A stretch of 64,000 nt of DNA, from assembly GCA_946811695.1 (NCBI GenBank), contig OX328126.1, forward strand, positions 7,454,197 to 7,518,196, given 5' to 3'. A model generated the notes under the pieces. The model was not told the DNA's origin. It ran no database searches and saw nothing but the letters and a program-made list of their open reading frames with translations. Below, piece by piece: positions 20,261 through 31,795 of the stretch; within the stretch, counting starts at the first letter, position 1, and every line of letters starts with the position of its first letter. The DNA comes from Gonocerus acuteangulatus (taxonomy: Eukaryota; Arthropoda; Insecta; Hemiptera; Coreidae). A program made the position numbers and the translations under genes.

Positions 20261-20417
20261 GAGTCGATGTGACAGCAAACCAGGACGAGATTTCAGACCA
20301 TGAAACTTTCCAACTGGAATTTGATAACCACACCAAGCGTTGGTACTTGAGAACTATGCAAGATCGCTACTGGACTTTGGAAACCGGTGGTGGAATTCAA
20401 GCTTCTGGCGACAAGAG
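20261..20417 (+). CDS. Fascin exon (trefoil 3, part)
   Basis: Acceptor TTTGTTTCAG precedes 20261 and donor GTGAAA follows 20417. The exon starts with two bases of a split Gly codon and ends in AG of a split Arg codon. It encodes [20 protein letters not shown] and [10 protein letters not shown], matching the human fascin region SANQDEETDQETFQLE. Confidence 0.93.
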
Positions 20418-23400
20418 GTGAAATTTTTCAAATATTTTTCATTCTTATATTCATGCGATAATTTTAATAAAATTCTATCAAAATAAATACAAATAATCTT
20501 TTCTCGGTCAGAATTTCATACAAACATTTTCAAAAACCTTTTCAAAATCTTTGATTTATAAAATATATTTCAGTATACATTGATCTTTTTTTCCCCCCGT
20601 GGTTTGGTGGCTAACACATTATTTTCACATGCAGGTTCGATTTCTCGTTGCAACAGTATGTCGGCGCTAATGGCTGGAGATGTTGATACGCTGTAAAAAA
20701 AACAATCACAGTTCCAAAATACTATATGTTTTAAGTGAAAATGCCCTTTATTTTCAACAGCTATAACATAGGCTGTCAATAATACGAAATATCAAGTATG
20801 TTATTTTATTAAAAAAAAAAACTCCCCAAACATACTGTATATGGGGCACAAATATAAGTTATGCCTAGTTGACACGAGCTGAGTAGTTGTCACCTAAGTA
20901 CTGATACCTTCGTGTAAACTTTATTTTTTAGTGACAAGTGACGAATATTAGTAAATGCCACAAGTACAAGTGGAATGGATTCTATTTACTAAGCGAAAAG
21001 AAAGCTCCCATAGTCCGACAAGTGTTTAGCAACAAGTTAGTTACTTGATGGACAGTCCACAACTTGTCAACAAGTACTTGTCAGTTGTCACTAAGCCAGC
21101 TTAATGAGAGATTCAAGTATGGATGGACTGTACAAAAGGCGCTAGGCATATTTTCTGAAGAGGCCACTCTGAAAATGTCCGTTATTTTCATCATTGTTAT
21201 AAAATTATTAATATATTATGTTTTAATACTGAATGCGTTCAAAAATCACAAGAACAAGATTATGTTATCGTGTGGCATTTCCTGCTGTAAGCGGATTGCC
21301 GCACTGGTAAGTTCAATTCGAACAGTTCAATGCAATAGTTCAGAAAATCAATAGCAAAATAAATACAATCCGTGTTTTACAAAATATATATTACATTCTC
21401 AGCATGACTGCTCGGAAGGACATGACATGTCTCTCCAGTTGTCCGAGAGCAAGGATCAGTGCCGATGTCGTCTTCGCCAGTGCCGCAGTAGTTTAGGAAA
21501 AATACATTGGCTTTCCAACACATAAAATGTAATTATAAAACATAAAAGTATATCAAGTTATTACAGTTAACCATGCCTATAAAATTTACATATAAATAAC
21601 CTAGGCTAAAATTAACCTTAGGCTAAAAAATATGTGGAGGAGCTTTTCTAGAAAAGACCACCATCGTGGGAACAAGGACTGATCACTTGCCACAAAGCTA
21701 GCTTAGTGAGAGCAACAAGCACTAATGACAAGTTCTAATCTAGGCATTACTGCATTAAAAAAAAAACTTGTATACAAAATTAAATATAATTCTAATTCTT
21801 GAATTAATGTATTTCAGGTCTTCGAATGCTCTATTTGACCTCGTATGGCAAGGAGATGGCTCTGTATGCTTCAGAGCAAACAATGGAAAATTCGTTGCAA
21901 CCAAACGATCAGGACATCTTTATGCAAATCAAGATACGGTCGATGACACCTGCAAATACTTCTTCTACCTAATTAACAGGTAAACAATTAATTTGAAAAC
22001 GGTTGGGAAATCGTGGTAAATGGAAGGTGACCATTTGAAAAAAAAAAAAAAAGAAATAAGTCCCATAACAGGACACAAGGGCCCAGAGGGGCAGATAATG
22101 TAGAGGTATCTGATTTTTGATCATACGGCACACTAGGGAAATATTGTGATCAGTACTATGCTCCGGCCGCCTGATTTGTCCCTTTGCAGGTAGCCATTTA
22201 TTAATTAAAGTCTGGGTGAGCCTTGGGGGGATCTGGGACCCCAAATCCAGCCGTCGAATGACGACACTATAAGATAAAATCTTTAGTGCACGCTCGGATT
22301 TTGAGCCTGGGTCCTCCAGTTCATTAGTCGAGTGCTCTACCAATGAGCTAACCTCGTCCCCAACCATTCAAAAGCTTAGTAAATTCTTTAGAAAAAAGGT
22401 TCTGATGTAATTTTTGATGGGGCGATGTCAATCGGAGAAATAAGTGCTTAAAACTTCTAAATTGTTAGTTTTGTTTTTTTCAACGGGTTTTTGTCTCTGT
22501 TTAACTAACTTTTTATTTGGCTGTTTATTTTTAATTGCATTTAACAGTAAAATGGGTACTTTAGTAAAACACGTTAAGAAAATGAGGCCTATTGTTTAGT
22601 GTTATTCATCATTGTTTAGTGTAGTAATAAATAGTTTCCTGTTAAAAATCTTACATTACTTCTCTCTGAGATCCCATTGTATATTTCCATGAAAGATCAA
22701 AACATATCAATAACTGCTTCTATTCCTTTACTAATGACACTAGAGATATGAACGGAAAGGCACTAAGATGAGTCGGACATTTTTATTATTGTCATTCCTC
22801 CATAGTTAAGTGAATTTAGTGATATTAAATGTCAAAATAAACATAAAACTATTTATGTATATTTTGTATTTACATAGATTAGTTTAATCAAATTTTTCTG
22901 CAGTCTGACAGACGATAATTTAGCCAACTTTCTGAGGATGGTTCCTAGTTATGCAGCTCCTGCATGACAGACTTTTATTGTCTCAAAATAATGATGGGGG
23001 GGGGGAATAAAACGGTTGGGAAATCGTGGTAAATGGAAGGTGACCAATTGAAAAAAAAAGAAAAAAGAAATAAGTCCCGTAACAGGACACAAGGGCCCAG
23101 AGGGGCAGATACTGTAGAGGTATCTGATTCTTGATCATACGGTTTATATACCATGATAATTGGATAGAACAAATTGTATTTTACAGGCCTATCCTCGTAT
23201 TGAAATGTGATCAAGGATTTGTTGGATATAAGGCTGGATCGAATATTCGCTTGGAATGTAACAGAGCAACTTACGAAACCATTCAAGTTGAAAGAGGAGA
23301 CAAAGGCGTTGTCTACTTCAAAGGTAGTTTTATTTTTATTATTTCAATTTATTTGTTGATTATACACTAGTAATTGCTATTACTTTTAAATCTATGCATG

Positions 23401-26380
23401 ACTCATAGCACAGGGTGTCTAGTACTTTTTCCATAGCCAATTTCAGGACATTTTCGTGATTTTAAAAGCAAATTTCATGCTTGTAAAATAAACTTAACCT
23501 TGTAACAAAGGCTTTATTTAACTAAATTACAGCATGGTATACCAAAAAAACAATAGCCTACTACATGGCACAATAACATGTGAAATAAATTTAATACCTG
23601 AATGTCCATTAAAAAGAAAATAATTTCACTTAAAAAGAAAAAACCTTAACTATTAGCTTACAAATATTTGCAACCTTACAGGGATTACATCTATAAACTT
23701 TATATCTATAAACTTGCAAGTTTACGTACATTTAAAACAATGAAACTGTATAAAAAGTACATCATATGTTAAAGAAGGTAGTCACATTAATTTTAAAAGT
23801 GAAGAAACAGCGATACTAAAATTTTGAGAATGATAATGGAATTAGTAGCCTCAAAAATATTTAACTATGGTAGCAGAATTTAAAATTTCTAAAAATATTA
23901 CTAACTATAACTATATAGCCTGTTCAGATAAACTGAGGAGGAACATCGGCGGAAATTTCTCCCTGTACTCTCCCTTTTGTTCCGCCATTTGCAAAGCCTC
24001 TTAATGATCAAACATTTAATGTAAATCACTAAGACAACTGATTATGTCTTGTTTAGGACTAGGGAACGCTTTGAGAGGTTAGATAAGGGAGAGAGTGTTT
24101 AATATTTATCAATACTTAGCCACAGCTAAGGCTGAAAACGTTTTAAATTTCATAGTGATAAGGATATGACTCAGAGAATTTTCACCGCCAATTTTCTACT
24201 AGGAATATAGGCCACGCCCTTTTCCCTCCATCTAATCATCTATTTGAACAGGCAACGTTATAGTCTAAATCGTTTTCAGCCTTAGCTTTGGATAAGTATC
24301 AATAAATATTAAAAACGGACTCCCTTGTCTCTATTATTAAAGAACTTAATAAACATTGCGCACAAAACCGAGAAAGAATTATATGTTGTAAAGAATGGCT
24401 ATTAAAAGGGAACAAACTTTTTCCCATATAAATGTTATACAAGAGTTAAAATTGTCACTGAAAGTTTGGCATAATTATTTAAGATTACGTAACTTATATC
24501 GTCGATACAAATGCAAACTAACGAATATGAAAAAATGCATCTTTCATTGTCCATCTTTAATAATTTCTGCTGGACTTATTTTCGGCAAATTCTTCAATCT
24601 GACTTCACTCTATTAAAGGGAAAGTATTCCACTATCAAAAGGTCAAATCTGCCGAATATTTGACTGTCCAAAAAAAAGTTATGAATAAATACTTTTCCAC
24701 TCTGAAAAGTGGTGATTTTCATATTCGTTAGTTTGCTTTTGTATCGACGATATGATGTAGTTACTCCATTTAGTTACATCTTTAATTAAGAAGAATGATA
24801 CACAATATGCAGAAACAAGTTTCCCCTCAAAAAGCTCACCCCATATTAAGATTGTTGGTAACTGGTAGAAGCTATGAAGACCTCAAATTTTATACAATTA
24901 TCTTTCCTCTGTCTGTATTGTATTTCACAGGCCATAGACAAACTTCGCATTCATAGATATTATTAAAACTTTCAAGAAACTCATGGGTCGCCATTATAAG
25001 TGCTTATACGTCAAAATTATGAATATCTTTTTGGGAAAACTTTTTAAGAATAAATATAAACACAATCAGGAATCATCAAGACTTGAGTCCTACACTAAAA
25101 CTAGTTGCCTACAAAAAATATTGTCTTGTCCATACACATCAGGTCTGGCCTGAACAGTCCCGTCCTCATTGCTCTCTACAGTTCATATATTATTGTTTTG
25201 TTTTTTTTTCCCATTCTACTTCGATGCACTGCACAGTTCAACCCTGGCCTCAAGTACGTCACTATACACGATGAAAAATCTCTCGAGGTTTGGAATGCAC
25301 TCTCCACACCTTCACATATTCCTCATTGTTTATGGGACATCCTTAGAGTTATTAGTTCTTGATTAGAGTTATTTTATAATAGAAGGACAAAATAAAATAT
25401 TATATTTACAAATAATGGCAAACAGTTATTAATACTGAGATATATAAAATTGATTCAATAATAGTAAATTATAAAACACTAAACTAATAATTTCATAACA
25501 TTTTGAAAAATTACAAACTTCTGTTAAGAACAATTATAGTATTTTCCTAAAATTTATATTGCATTTTTAAACAAAATGTATTAACTCTCTGCGGTCTAAT
25601 CGGCAGCAGGAATTTCCTCATCTCAAGAAAATTCCTCGCTGCACCATGGATGTCGGCGCTAATGGCCCAGATGTTGGTGCGCCATAAAAAAAGTTAACCC
25701 TCTGCCGGTAGCAACTGTGCCAAAAACATTCGCTAGATTCATCTCACATTGTTGTTTCCTACTAAGCGCCATCCAGCTCTCACCCCTGTATATTCCTCAC
25801 TCAGGATATTCCTTAAGACCCACAACCTCAGTTCACACTTAGACCTCCTCGTTATTGTTATTGTACAAAGTGGCCAAAAAAAAACACATTGCCACCATTC
25901 TCATCACATTTTCAAAGATGCATATTCTCAGATAAAAATAATTTCATTAGCCTAAAACAAATTTGACAGTTTTCATCATATTAACGTTTTTATGAAAAAG
26001 CAGAAAAATTAGAGAAAATTGGTAAGGAATAAATGAATAACTAAGGAAATCGTAGACCATATTATATTATATACTATATATATTATTTTATATTGACAAT
26101 TTAAATACAAATTATCAGTTAATCATCATTCCTTTAAATTTTTGTTTAAATATTTTTTTTTCTTTCAGGCACACAAACTGGTAAGTATTGGCACGTGGAT
26201 AGCGAGGGAATCACTGTCGACTCCGATGCTCCTGAAGGTTTCTTCCTCGAACTGAGAGAGCCTACAAGGATCTGCTTGAAGGTTGCATCTCCCGGAGGTG
26301 GCTACTTGAGTGCTGGAAAGAACGGAGCCTTCCGTGTCGGTGACCATGATTACGCCACGGCCACAAAGTGGGAATACTAA
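20261..26380 (+). CDS. Fascin (singed homologue), C-terminal exons
   Basis: Fascin is a cytoplasmic protein of four beta-trefoil domains that packs actin filaments into straight bundles (bristles, filopodia, microvilli). Four exons, 20261-20417, 21818-21979, 23187-23323 and 26169-26380, join in phase at AG/GT sites and encode about 222 residues. They cover the second half of trefoil 3 and all of trefoil 4, ending in WEY before TAA as animal fascins do. Recognisable blocks are SANQDE-like [61 protein letters not shown] and ATKWEY. The N-terminal half is upstream of base 1, which implies an intron longer than 20 kb. Introns inside the window hold SINEs and foldbacks only. No lesion is visible and codons are intact, so the gene is probably functional. 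The alternative, a fascin paralogue, cannot be excluded. Confidence 0.95.
20594..20702 (+). mobile_element. tRNA-headed SINE family C, copy in fascin intron
   Basis: CCCCGTGGTTTGGTGGCTAA and GCAGGTTCGATTTCTC (B box) form a tRNA-like head; GTCGGCGCTAATGGCTGGAG, ATGTTGATACGCTGT and an A run form the tail. The tail matches that of the 5S-headed SINE at 15922-16126. Confidence 0.8.
21818..21979 (+). CDS. Fascin exon (end of trefoil 3)
   Basis: Acceptor GTATTTCAG precedes 21818 and donor GTAAAC follows 21979. It encodes [38 protein letters not shown] and KYFFYLINR. Phase 2 on both sides. Confidence 0.93.
21996..22140. repeat. 135-bp segment duplicated at 23005-23142
   Basis: AAACGGTTGGGAAATCGTGG, TAAATGGAAGGTGACCA, an A-rich run, then AAATAAGTCCCATAACAGGA and GAGGTATCTGAT recur at 23005-23142 with few changes. 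The copied piece includes intron sequence and the 3' end of the SINE at 22060-22368, so it is a segmental duplication and not only a second SINE insertion. Confidence 0.85.
22060..22368 (-). mobile_element. tRNA-derived SINE family B, full-length copy
   Basis: On the minus strand the head reads GGGGACGAGGTTAGCTCATT, GGTAGAGCACTCGACTAATG and CAGGCTCAAAATCCGAGC, with good A and B boxes. A 230-base body (GATTTGGGGTCCCAGATCC, CTAGTGTGCCGTATGATC, AGGGCCCTTGTGTCCTG) and an oligo-T/A end follow. The tRNA-like part is SINE head, not a tRNA gene. Fragments are at 23005-23142, 29924-30040 and 60720-60910. Confidence 0.85.
22370..22545 (+). repeat. Dispersed repeat, inverted relative at 56595-56790
   Basis: GGGGCGATGTCAATCGGAGA, AATAAGTGCTTAAAACTTC, TTGTTAGTTTTGTTTTTTTC and GTCTCTGTTTAACTAA recur inverted at 56595-56790. 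Non-coding. Unknown family. Confidence 0.75.
23005..23142. repeat. Second copy of the 135-bp duplicated segment
   Basis: See the partner at 21996-22140. This copy ends at ATCATACGG, immediately before the intron sequence leading into the third fascin exon. Confidence 0.85.
23187..23323 (+). CDS. Fascin exon (start of trefoil 4)
   Basis: Acceptor ATTTTACAG precedes 23187 and donor GTAGTT follows 23323. It encodes [37 protein letters not shown] and VVYFK. The block aligns with human PIIVFRGEHGFIGC. Confidence 0.93.
23925..24320. mobile_element. Foldback/MITE-like element in fascin last intron
   Basis: Inverted arms at about 24098-24146 (TATTTATCAATACTTAGCC, AGCTAAGGCTGAAAACG) and 24262-24314 (CGTTTTCAGCCTTAGCT, GGATAAGTATCAATAAATAT), with a shorter outer pair CCTGTTCAGATA / TATTTGAACAGG at 23928 and 24240. 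Nested or composite structure; no coding capacity. Confidence 0.6.
24478..24778. mobile_element. Second foldback in fascin last intron
   Basis: TATCGTCGATACAAATGCAA followed by ACTAACGAATATGAAA (24498-24533) is matched inverted at 24716-24757 (TTCATATTCGTTAGTTTGC, TTGTATCGACGATA). Arms about 38 bases, spacer about 180 bases. Confidence 0.7.
25586..25692 (+). mobile_element. SINE family C tail, copy in fascin intron
   Basis: GATGTCGGCGCTAATGGCC, AGATGTTGGTGCGCCAT and an A run repeat the family C tail. The head (CTGCGGTCTAATCGGCAGCA and following) is poorly tRNA-like and may be degraded. Confidence 0.65.
26169..26380 (+). CDS. Fascin terminal coding exon
   Basis: Acceptor TTTTTCTTTCAG precedes 26169. 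It encodes [54 protein letters not shown] and ATKWEY, then TAA at 26378-26380. The final residues match the WEY end of animal fascins. Confidence 0.95.
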
Positions 26381-28320
26381 AGCAGCATTTCGAACCCAGC
26401 AGATACTATAACCAGTCAATAAGGATGCAACTACTTAACAGTGTAGCTTTTTTCCTTTTTATTTTTATTTTTTTTTTTTTGTATTCATAAACTAAGAAAG
26501 ATTTCATTTGACGAATACTGTGAAGTATGCATTTTTAATTGAAATTGTTGCATTTAATTTTGAATAGAAATCCTTGAAGCCCTTGCTTACATGGTTGTGG
26601 CCTTTATATTTAAATCAGTTTTTAAGAATATCGTAACTTCTCTTCAGACTTTGATGTTGACATTCACTCTTTAAATATTGATAATGTAAAGTGTTTTAGT
26701 CCAAAGAAATATTATAATCTAGATTAGGGGTATTTCTATTTATACATATAGTATGTGGCTGTATGTAGCATTTCTTATTTTTTTTTTTTTTGTTTTGTTT
26801 TGATTTTTAAACATTATATGTAATGGTTATGTCCAAGTCTCTATACTTATTGTTTAGACATTTCAGAAGTTGTCTTTTAAATGAGACTGAAGAAAGTTGG
26901 TTAATATTTTGCATAAGCTCCCTCACCGCTGAAACCCTAATGGATTGACGGGCTTGTAATTTGTGTATTATATGTATGTTTTTACACAAACAGTTTTATA
27001 CATTTATACAATTCATACTTTGTATACTTAAAGAGAACTGCCAACTTCTATATAGATTATGTATCGTAGGTTAGATTTGTGTGTCAGGAGTCGATTTGAT
27101 CTATATTTATATAGATTTATATATATATATAAAAATGAATCAAAACTGCCAAAAGGTTATAATCTTTGCCAAAAATGGATAATCAAAAATTTAACATTCC
27201 CAAGATTTGAGGGTTCTGAAAAACTGAAATAACAGGAGAGGTAGAAAAAATATAAGAATTAAATGAACCTTTATTGAAATTTAGTAATTGTTGGAAGGTC
27301 TACAAATATTTATTTATTATTTTCCCATTATGTTTCACACAATTGCTGTGTCTTTTCATGGGAATATGTTTATTTATTTTTGTTCTTTTAGTTGCTCCAC
27401 CTGCCAGGGTCATTAGCAATACTAAACATAAAAAGGGAATATGTCGTAAATAAAAAAATCGTTCAGCTTTATAGTGAAGGCCCTGAACCTTCCACCAGTA
27501 GGGCCTCTGGCCAAGATTGGTCCTGATTAAATCCAATATGGCAGAGATAAATCAGCTGATCAATAATCAATATATCAACTGATTCATCTCCGCCATATTG
27601 GATTCATTCAGTCCTCATGTGGTCCTACTGATGGAAGGTTCTCCGCCTCACTCCCAGCCTTTTTATTTAAAAACATATTCCCTTGAAGAGGCTCCAAAAA
27701 TATTTGAAACATTTAGGGAAAATAATAAATAAATATTTGTAAAGTGTTAAATTTACGTTGACCTTCTGCCAATTACTAAAATAAAATAAAACAGAGATTG
27801 GGCTAATCTTCATCGTTTTTATGCCCTCAAAAAGTAATGAACTTTAAAGGTTGTAAATTAAATCACTGGCATATCATCAACTATTGTAAATAACTCAAAA
27901 TTCAAATTAAGTTGCAATAAATGTCTATCTACATGCTCATAAATGTGCTACGGTAGTGAAGTGAAAATCTTGTATTTAGAATATATGTGTATCATTTATT
28001 TTTATTTATTTATTTTATTCTGAAATTTGTGCACATTTAATATGAATGAACCAGAATTTGCATTTATGATATGACAGCCATATGCTTCTAGCTTCTTTTG
28101 GCGGCTACATTGGCAACTCAATTACACACATTTATGTGTTTACATTTTAGTTATATTTATTTATTTGTGTTAAATTACTTTAATACAGTCATAATTTTAT
28201 TGTATATATTATTCGTATATTATCTGATTTTAAAAAGTGTTTTCGACCTATAAAGTATTTATCTTTATTATTGATATGTATTTTATTTCTAGTGTATTAA
28301 GGATTTTTCAAAATAAATTT
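26381..28320 (+). other. Probable fascin 3' UTR / downstream region
   Basis: No coding signal follows the fascin stop. Several AATAAA words occur; the one at 28312-28317 is a plausible distal poly(A) signal. The region carries the foldback at 27275-27785. UTR extent is inference only. Confidence 0.4.
27275..27785. mobile_element. Foldback element, about 510 bp
   Basis: Outer arms: TTTAGTAATTGTTGGAAGGT ... CAAATATTTATTTATTATTT at 27281-27332 against its inverse at 27715-27780. Inner arms: GAACCTTCCACCAGTAGG ... TCCAATATGGCAGAGATAAA (27484-27555) against TCTCCGCCATATTGGATTC ... GTCCTACTGATGGAAGGTTC (27585-27642). Almost the whole element is self-complementary, so RNA from it would form a long hairpin. 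Confidence 0.8.
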
Positions 28321-28329
28321 AGTTGTGAT

Positions 28330-29450
28330 GTATATTATCTTAATTTTAAATAAATATATTAAGCACAACATATAATTATTATATTAGACTTCTTTTTATT
28401 ATTCCTTGATTTCTGCACAATTATTTTTTACCATTGGCACATAAAATTGAACTTATGGAATTTGTATTATAGAAATATATAATCTAGTAAAAGCAATTGT
28501 AATTACCTAAAGAAAAATTCTGACTCACATGAACATTGTCATCTTAGTTAGTTTCTGCTTATACCTTGTATGATTTGAGAGTTTCAAATAGAAACTCTTA
28601 AACCAATTGAGCCACTTACGAAACAACGGGGCTGCATGGCCCATGGACTGATAGCCACTTTCATGACAGGGCCATTTCTTCCCTTCGGGACTAAAAACTA
28701 CAACAGTTACAGCTTTTTGCGATATCTAGCAATAAGTTTTGTAATCTCTAGTCAATCATGTATCCGCTCATTAAAAATCCAGTATAAGCCTGTTGAATGG
28801 GGGTTTCTCTCTGTTACCTCCCTTTGCATGGGTCCCTCTGAAGGGCCTTATTTGTCATTTATCAGTTGTTTTATACACAGAAGTCGTGATCTGTAGATAT
28901 TATACCAATACCAAGACATTAGACTTCATATTGTTTAAAAAAAAAATAGAACATAAAAACAAAATTTAAAAATAAAAAAAAAGTTTTTAAGCCCACTGTT
29001 GACTGGTCTGAAGCCCTGAATGATAAAATGGCATCAGACAACTTTTTAAAGAAAGAAATAACAAAAGTGTATTAGGAGAAATGAGAAGAGACTCAGCTAT
29101 TTTAATGCCGTCCTATGGAACCAGGAGAATGAAACGGGCCGAGCTCCAAGTGCATCTAAGGTCTTGCGGGCTGCTGTCTCGCAAGGGTTAAAAAGTTGGA
29201 GATTGTCAGGGTTTGGTCATTAATAAATTTACAATTTATCGCAATCTCCCCCCCCCCCCTCCCTTCCAAAGAGAAGAAATCCGCTTAAACCTGCTTCTTG
29301 ATGCAGGTAGTTTTCGTCGGTAATTTAGGAGGAAGCTCACCTCTCTTTCTGTCTCACAACATGCATTACATTTATTACGTCGAGACGTAGATGTATTTAC
29401 TAATACGTCTATTCTACTGAATGGAGGGGGGATAAACCCAAAGACTTTGG
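28330..29450. other. Intergenic stretch, nothing recognised
   Basis: AT-rich, with short open frames (28636-28896, 29236-29469) lacking domain or splice support. A C run lies at 29249-29260. Confidence 0.35.
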
Positions 29451-29455
29451 GAGCT

Positions 29456-29805
29456 GAACAACCTCCCATCAGCTGATGTACCTCCGATTAGTCGAACAAC
29501 TTCCCATCAGCTGATGTATCTCTGATTAGTTGAAGAACCTCACATCAGCTGATGTACCTCCGATTAGTCGAACAACCTCCCATCAGCTGATGTACCTGCG
29601 ATTAGTTGAACAACCTCTCAACAGCTGATGTACCTTCGATTAGTTGAACAATCTCCCATCAGATGATGTACCTTCGATTAGTTGATGAAACCTCACATCA
29701 GCTGATGTACCTGATTAGTTGATGAAACCTCCCATCAGCTGATGTACCTCCGATTAGTTGATGAAACCTCCCATCCTCCAATTAGTTCAACAACCTCATG
29801 TCTCC
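29456..29805. repeat. Degenerate tandem array, about 38-bp unit
   Basis: The words CATCAGCTGATGTACCTCCG, ATTAGTTGAACAACCTCC recur about nine times with length changes (TGATGAAACC in later units). CAGCTGATG is palindromic in part. Older and more diverged than the 96-bp and 80-bp arrays. Confidence 0.9.
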
Positions 29806-29923
29806 CATTAGCTGTAATACATCACATCACTTGAACAACTTCCTGTTAGCTAGGCCAGAACATTTCTTGGCAGTTGGGTCACAACTAAAACATAAACTAT
29901 GCTAAAAAATCTGTCCATGTGAT

Positions 29924-30040
29924 GTGGTAGATACTTTGGAGGTATCTTATTCTTGCCCATACAGCACACTAGGGAAATACTTTACTTTACCATGGTCAGT
30001 ACTTTACTTTACGTACAGCTGGGTGGGACTTGGGACAGGA
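29924..30040 (-). mobile_element. SINE family B fragment
   Basis: GAGGTATCTTATTCTTGCCC, ATACAGCACACTAGGGAAAT and GGTCAGTAC match the body of the SINE at 22060-22368 in the same orientation, with a small internal duplication (TACTTTACTTTAC). No tRNA head. Confidence 0.65.
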
Positions 30041-30930
30041 GTGTACGCCAAAGGAGGTGGAAATAGCAAAGGGGTCGTACCCAACATCCTGCCTATTACC
30101 ACCCTCTCCTTTGGCCATCAAGATGTGGATATCACCTTAGACCCTGGAGTTTCACAAGACGATTGACAGGAAGGAGTATTTCAACTATACATAGCTTCCA
30201 TCCTGGAGCAGTGTGCTATGAGGTAAGCTTAATTCAGAACCCGACCAAAGTTCTGGTCACTCAACTGCAGTGCTTCCAACACATGGCTACTACGCTGCGA
30301 TAGGCTAACCACAACCCCTGCCACCTACAAGCGTAATACCATTGTTAAGCACCCCTTCTTGGCGGGGGCCAAGAATGGTCACTGGTGGGGGGCAGGAATT
30401 TTCTCATCTTGCAGCTCATTGAAAAATGAGCTGTAGAAAAAAAAAAGAATCTTAGGACATTTTGGAAGTTTTTTTTTTAAATAAAGAAAAGTCAGCACTA
30501 CATATATAACACAAATATACAAATATTGCCAAAATTTTTATTTACTTTTAAAAACAAATTATAATATAATATTATTTAAAAAAACAACAACATATAAATA
30601 AACAATATTGAACAAAAAACTGTGTTAAGTTATTGACTTGACACAAATAATACTGGAATACATACAACAAAATCTTATGTTGAACATTAATTAATTTTAT
30701 CCAGCTTATTGGAAAACAAAAAAATAAAAAAGCTATTGCATGCTTCTTTTTAAAGACTACAGATTTATTCGATCAATGATATTATCATGTCTGTTTCATA
30801 CAACAACATTTTATTTTGTAACAAAATTGCATGCATACTTCGAATGAATGGAAAATAACAAGCTTAAAATATGATGTTATAGTGACATTACACCAACAAA
30901 TATTTTTTCTTTTTCATAAAGGAAATAAAT

Positions 30931-31722
30931 ACAGTGGAGTCTCACTTATAGGAAACATTCAGTTATACGAAGAATTTTTTGTTCCATGACGGACCTCCAT
31001 TTAATACTTTGTAATGAATTATTCATTTATGCGATATTCAGTTATACACAATGTTCACTTATACGAAAGCAAATTTGTTCCCCTGGTGTAAATACTATTC
31101 AGTTATACGAAGAGACAACAGCTTTTCCACGAAATGTTTACAAACTTACCCCCATCAGTCTCTCTCCCACTCGGTTCAGCTGTTCCTTGTCATTCCAATA
31201 GTCCAACCGTGTTCTATCCACTCTATCTTGTGTGATTTCCTTTGTTTCCGACCTAATGGCAAGTGCCAGTGATTCATCCCCCCTCCACTCTCTCATTTTT
31301 AAGTTTTCTATACAGTAGTCGTTTTAGTAGCCTTATTCTATTGTGCTTTCATCTTTTAAAATTACTAAAAAGCAAGAACAAAACTTTCACTTAAAGACAA
31401 AATAAAAATACTAAAATAAGTTTATGACAACCCCAACAAAACGAAAATAGACATAGCTAAATGGTTGAAAATACCTTTGTCAACCCTTGCGATTATTAGT
31501 GTAAGAGGAAAGAATTCAAGGAGAATTTTGTGACATGAAACTTGGAAGTATAATAATGTACAACGTTATCTAAAAACAAAATATGTACAAACAATAACAT
31601 AGTGACTTTTTTTATGAAGAATTTATTTTATTTTAAAATAGCCTCAAAACACAGTACTATTCAGCTATACGAAACATTTTCTGTTACCCCTCACAGTCTT
31701 ATAAGTGAGATTCCACTGTATA
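30931..31722. mobile_element. pogo/Tigger-like DNA transposon, internally deleted
   Basis: The ends are TACAGTGGAGTCTCACTTAT and TATAAGTGAGATTCCACTGTA, inverted repeats of the pogo/Tigger CAGTGGAACCTC type, with TA at both outer edges. Internal words TTCAGTTATACGAA recur. A decayed N-terminal transposase piece is at 31375-31533. About 790 bases remain of what should be over 2 kb. Confidence 0.8.
31375..31533 (+). pseudogene. pogo/Tigger transposase N-terminal HTH relic
   Basis: The frame reads RTKLSLKDKIKILK, an in-frame TAA, then VYDNPNKTKIDIAKWLKIP and LSTLAIISVRGKN. The pattern LSL-DKI-IL......KS--DIAK-FGIP-STL--I is the CENP-B N-terminal/pogo helix-turn-helix. The catalytic DDE part is missing and there is a stop inside, so this is dead. 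Confidence 0.75.
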
Positions 31723-31795
31723 TTAAAAATAAAAAATAAAAAAAATCAGGTAAAATATATGCCACTATAAATAAGAATTACAAATGATGATAGAT

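Noticed and set aside
22290..22368. Possible tRNA gene, minus strand
   Set aside because: A and B boxes are good, but no acceptor stem forms and it continues into a SINE body repeated elsewhere.
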